NCBI RefSeq assembly: GCF_900184895.1
Contig: NZ_FXZK01000003.1
Location: 62,001 to 126,000, forward strand
DNA: 64,000 bases
From: Flavimaricola marinus
GTDB lineage: Bacteria > Pseudomonadota > Alphaproteobacteria > Rhodobacterales > Rhodobacteraceae
Direction: 5' to 3'
How positions within the stretch are numbered: the first letter of the stretch is position 1; each line of letters begins with the position of its first letter. The notes beneath the pieces are model-generated. The model did no database searches and had not been told where the DNA came from. It saw only the letters and a program-made list of their open reading frames with translations. This document shows positions 62,965-64,000 of this stretch, one piece after another. The translations under genes and the position numbers were made by a program.

Positions 62965-64000
62965 TATTCGGCTCCTTTTTGCTTGGCTGCCTTTGCGGCC
63001 TTTAACTTTTCGAACAATCGCACGGCGAGGCCGGGCTTGTTTTCCTGCCGTGCCCGCCCGATGGCGAGATCGCTGGCGGGCACGTCGCGGGTAACGATGG
63101 TGCCGGTGGCCGTCATCGCGTTGTCGCCCACGGTGACCGGCGCGACGAGCAGGGTGTTGGAGCCGATGAAGGCATCCTTGCCGATGACCGTCCGATGCTT
63201 GAAGACCCCGTCGTAATTGCAGGTGACGGTGCCTGCGCCGATGTTGGTCCGGGCGCCGACATCGGCGTCGCCCACATAGGTGAGGTGGTTGATCTTGGCG
63301 CCTTCTGCGACCTGGGCGTTCTTGACCTCGACGAAATTGCCGATCCGCACGTTTTCGGCCAGTTCGGCGCCAGGCCGCAGACGGGCAAAGGGCCCGACGA
63401 TGCTGCCGCGGCTGACGTGACAGCCTTCGAGGTGGCTGAAGCTGCGAATCCGGGCCTCGGATTCGATCGTCACGCCGGGGCCGAAGATCACGTTGGGCTC
63501 GATCACCGCGTCGCGCCCGATGTAGGTGTCGAGGCTGAAGAACACGGTGTCGGGGGCGACGAGCGTCACGCCGTCCTCCATCGCGGCGTCGCGGGCGCGC
63601 GACTGAAAAGCGGCCTCGGCGCGGGCCAGTTCGGCGCGGGTGTTGATCCCCAGCGTCTCGGCCTCGTCGCAGCGCACGACGGTCGCCGAAAGCCCCTTGG
63701 ACCGGGCGATCCCGACGATATCGGTGAGGTAGTATTCCTCGGAGGCATTGTTGTTGCCGACCGCGTCGAGCAGCAGGTAGAGCGTCGCGGCATTGGCCAT
63801 GACGACACCGGAATTGCACAGGGTGATCGCCCGTGTCGCGGCGTCGGCGTCCTTGAATTCAACGATTTCAGTCAGTTCGTCGGCATGCGTGACCAGCCGC
63901 CCATAGCGCGCGCTGACGTCGTAAACATCAAAGCCAAGCACGACCACGTCGTAGTGTTCCCGCGCGGACTGCATCGCTTCGAGCGTTTCGGCCCGGATGA
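62964..64000 (-). CDS. glmU: bifunctional GlmU, N-terminus beyond the window
   Basis: GlmU makes UDP-GlcNAc in two steps: acetylation of glucosamine-1-phosphate, then uridylylation. The visible part (from ...IRAETLEAM) is the later portion of the pyrophosphorylase domain, including YYLTDIVGIARSKG, and the whole left-handed beta-helix acetyltransferase, with the family's CHVSRGSIVGPFARLRPGAE, NFVEVKNAQVAEGAK and NIGAGTVTCNYDGVFKH. The first part of the gene lies past base 64000. The stop overlaps the glmS start in TAATG. Confidence 0.97.
   Translation of the reverse strand, partial: IRAETLEAMQSAREHYDVVVLGFDVYDVSARYGRLVTHADELTEIVEFKDADAATRAITLCNSGVVMANAATLYLLLDAVGNNNASEEYYLTDIVGIARSKGLSATVVRCDEAETLGINTRAELARAEAAFQSRARDAAMEDGVTLVAPDTVFFSLDTYIGRDAVIEPNVIFGPGVTIESEARIRSFSHLEGCHVSRGSIVGPFARLRPGAELAENVRIGNFVEVKNAQVAEGAKINHLTYVGDADVGARTNIGAGTVTCNYDGVFKHRTVIGKDAFIGSNTLLVAPVTVGDNAMTATGTIVTRDVPASDLAIGRARQENKPGLAVRLFEKLKAAKAAKQKGAE

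Noticed and set aside
61018-63216. A 732-residue plus-strand frame over glmS and glmU
   Set aside because: Shadow of glmS, whose minus frame has all motifs.
61153-63819. An 888-residue extended form of glmS
   Set aside because: The extension overlaps glmU in another frame; MCGIVG at 62964 is the mature start required for the catalytic Cys.

Overview
The window is a visibly GC-rich, densely packed bacterial chromosome segment. Gene content points to an alphaproteobacterium of the Rhodobacteraceae/Roseobacter group: an lpxC-bamD-recN order, aerobic cobaltochelatase cobS/cobT near a J-domain gene and a BolA gene, a protein ending in a VPLPA-type CTERM tail, a giant RTX protein with a C-terminal Hint domain, pntAB, malate synthase G and a DUF3422 gene. 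I saw no insertion sequence, prophage, CRISPR array, tRNA or rRNA. Taxonomy and functions are inferred from reading the protein sequences; no database was searched.

Layout. 1-3.2 kb: 3' end of lpxC, then bamD and recN. 3.6-5.4 kb: a LuxR-type regulator fused to a degenerate alpha/beta-hydrolase, with phased repeats in front of it. 5.5-9.0 kb: an FAD-linked D-lactate dehydrogenase-like enzyme, a ClC channel/transporter and a DUF427 protein. 9.1-15.2 kb: aminopeptidase P, cobT, a small secreted protein, an FMN reductase and cobS. 15.6-18.2 kb: an ECF sigma factor, its membrane anti-sigma factor, a secreted fasciclin protein and a Tat-exported MsrB, which read as one envelope-stress unit. 18.3-22.2 kb: a small membrane protein, a J-domain protein, BolA, a DUF4177 protein and gatB. 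22.4-29.2 kb: a lytic transglycosylase, an acyltransferase, pepN, a 46-residue DUF2256 protein and malate synthase G. 29.4-32.6 kb: an alpha/beta hydrolase, a cytochrome P450 and a gamma-glutamyl-GABA hydrolase-like amidotransferase.

32.7-41.5 kb is a single gene for a protein of about 2,947 residues, made of RTX repeats interspersed with two other repeated modules and ending in a Hint domain. 41.8-46.9 kb: a small membrane methyltransferase, pntAB with a clear promoter and terminator, an exported intradiol dioxygenase-like protein and the VPLPA-CTERM protein. 47.0-52.6 kb: a dienelactone-hydrolase-like protein, a pseudouridine synthase, a MerR regulator with an unusual C-terminus, and divergently an ornithine/lysine decarboxylase preceded by an arginine-rich leader ORF, then DUF3422. 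52.7-56.1 kb: a coupled glycosyltransferase and FAD oxidoreductase pair and an M20 peptidase. 56.2-59.5 kb: moaA-waaA-glycosyltransferase operon. 59.6-64 kb: a lipoprotein and the glmU-glmS-small ORF-alkD-like operon.

Most worth a second look: the Arg-rich leader ORF that overlaps the decarboxylase start by ATGA (49881-50033); a 43-codon ORF fitted exactly between glmS and the alkD-like gene (61021-61152); the LuxR/pseudo-hydrolase fusion with 20-21 bp phased TTTGAC repeats; an extragenic element built from 11-bp units seen three times; the MerR regulator with two small non-classical C-terminal domains; and the sigma/anti-sigma/fasciclin/MsrB set, which parallels the mycobacterial SigK-RskA-MPT70/83 wiring.
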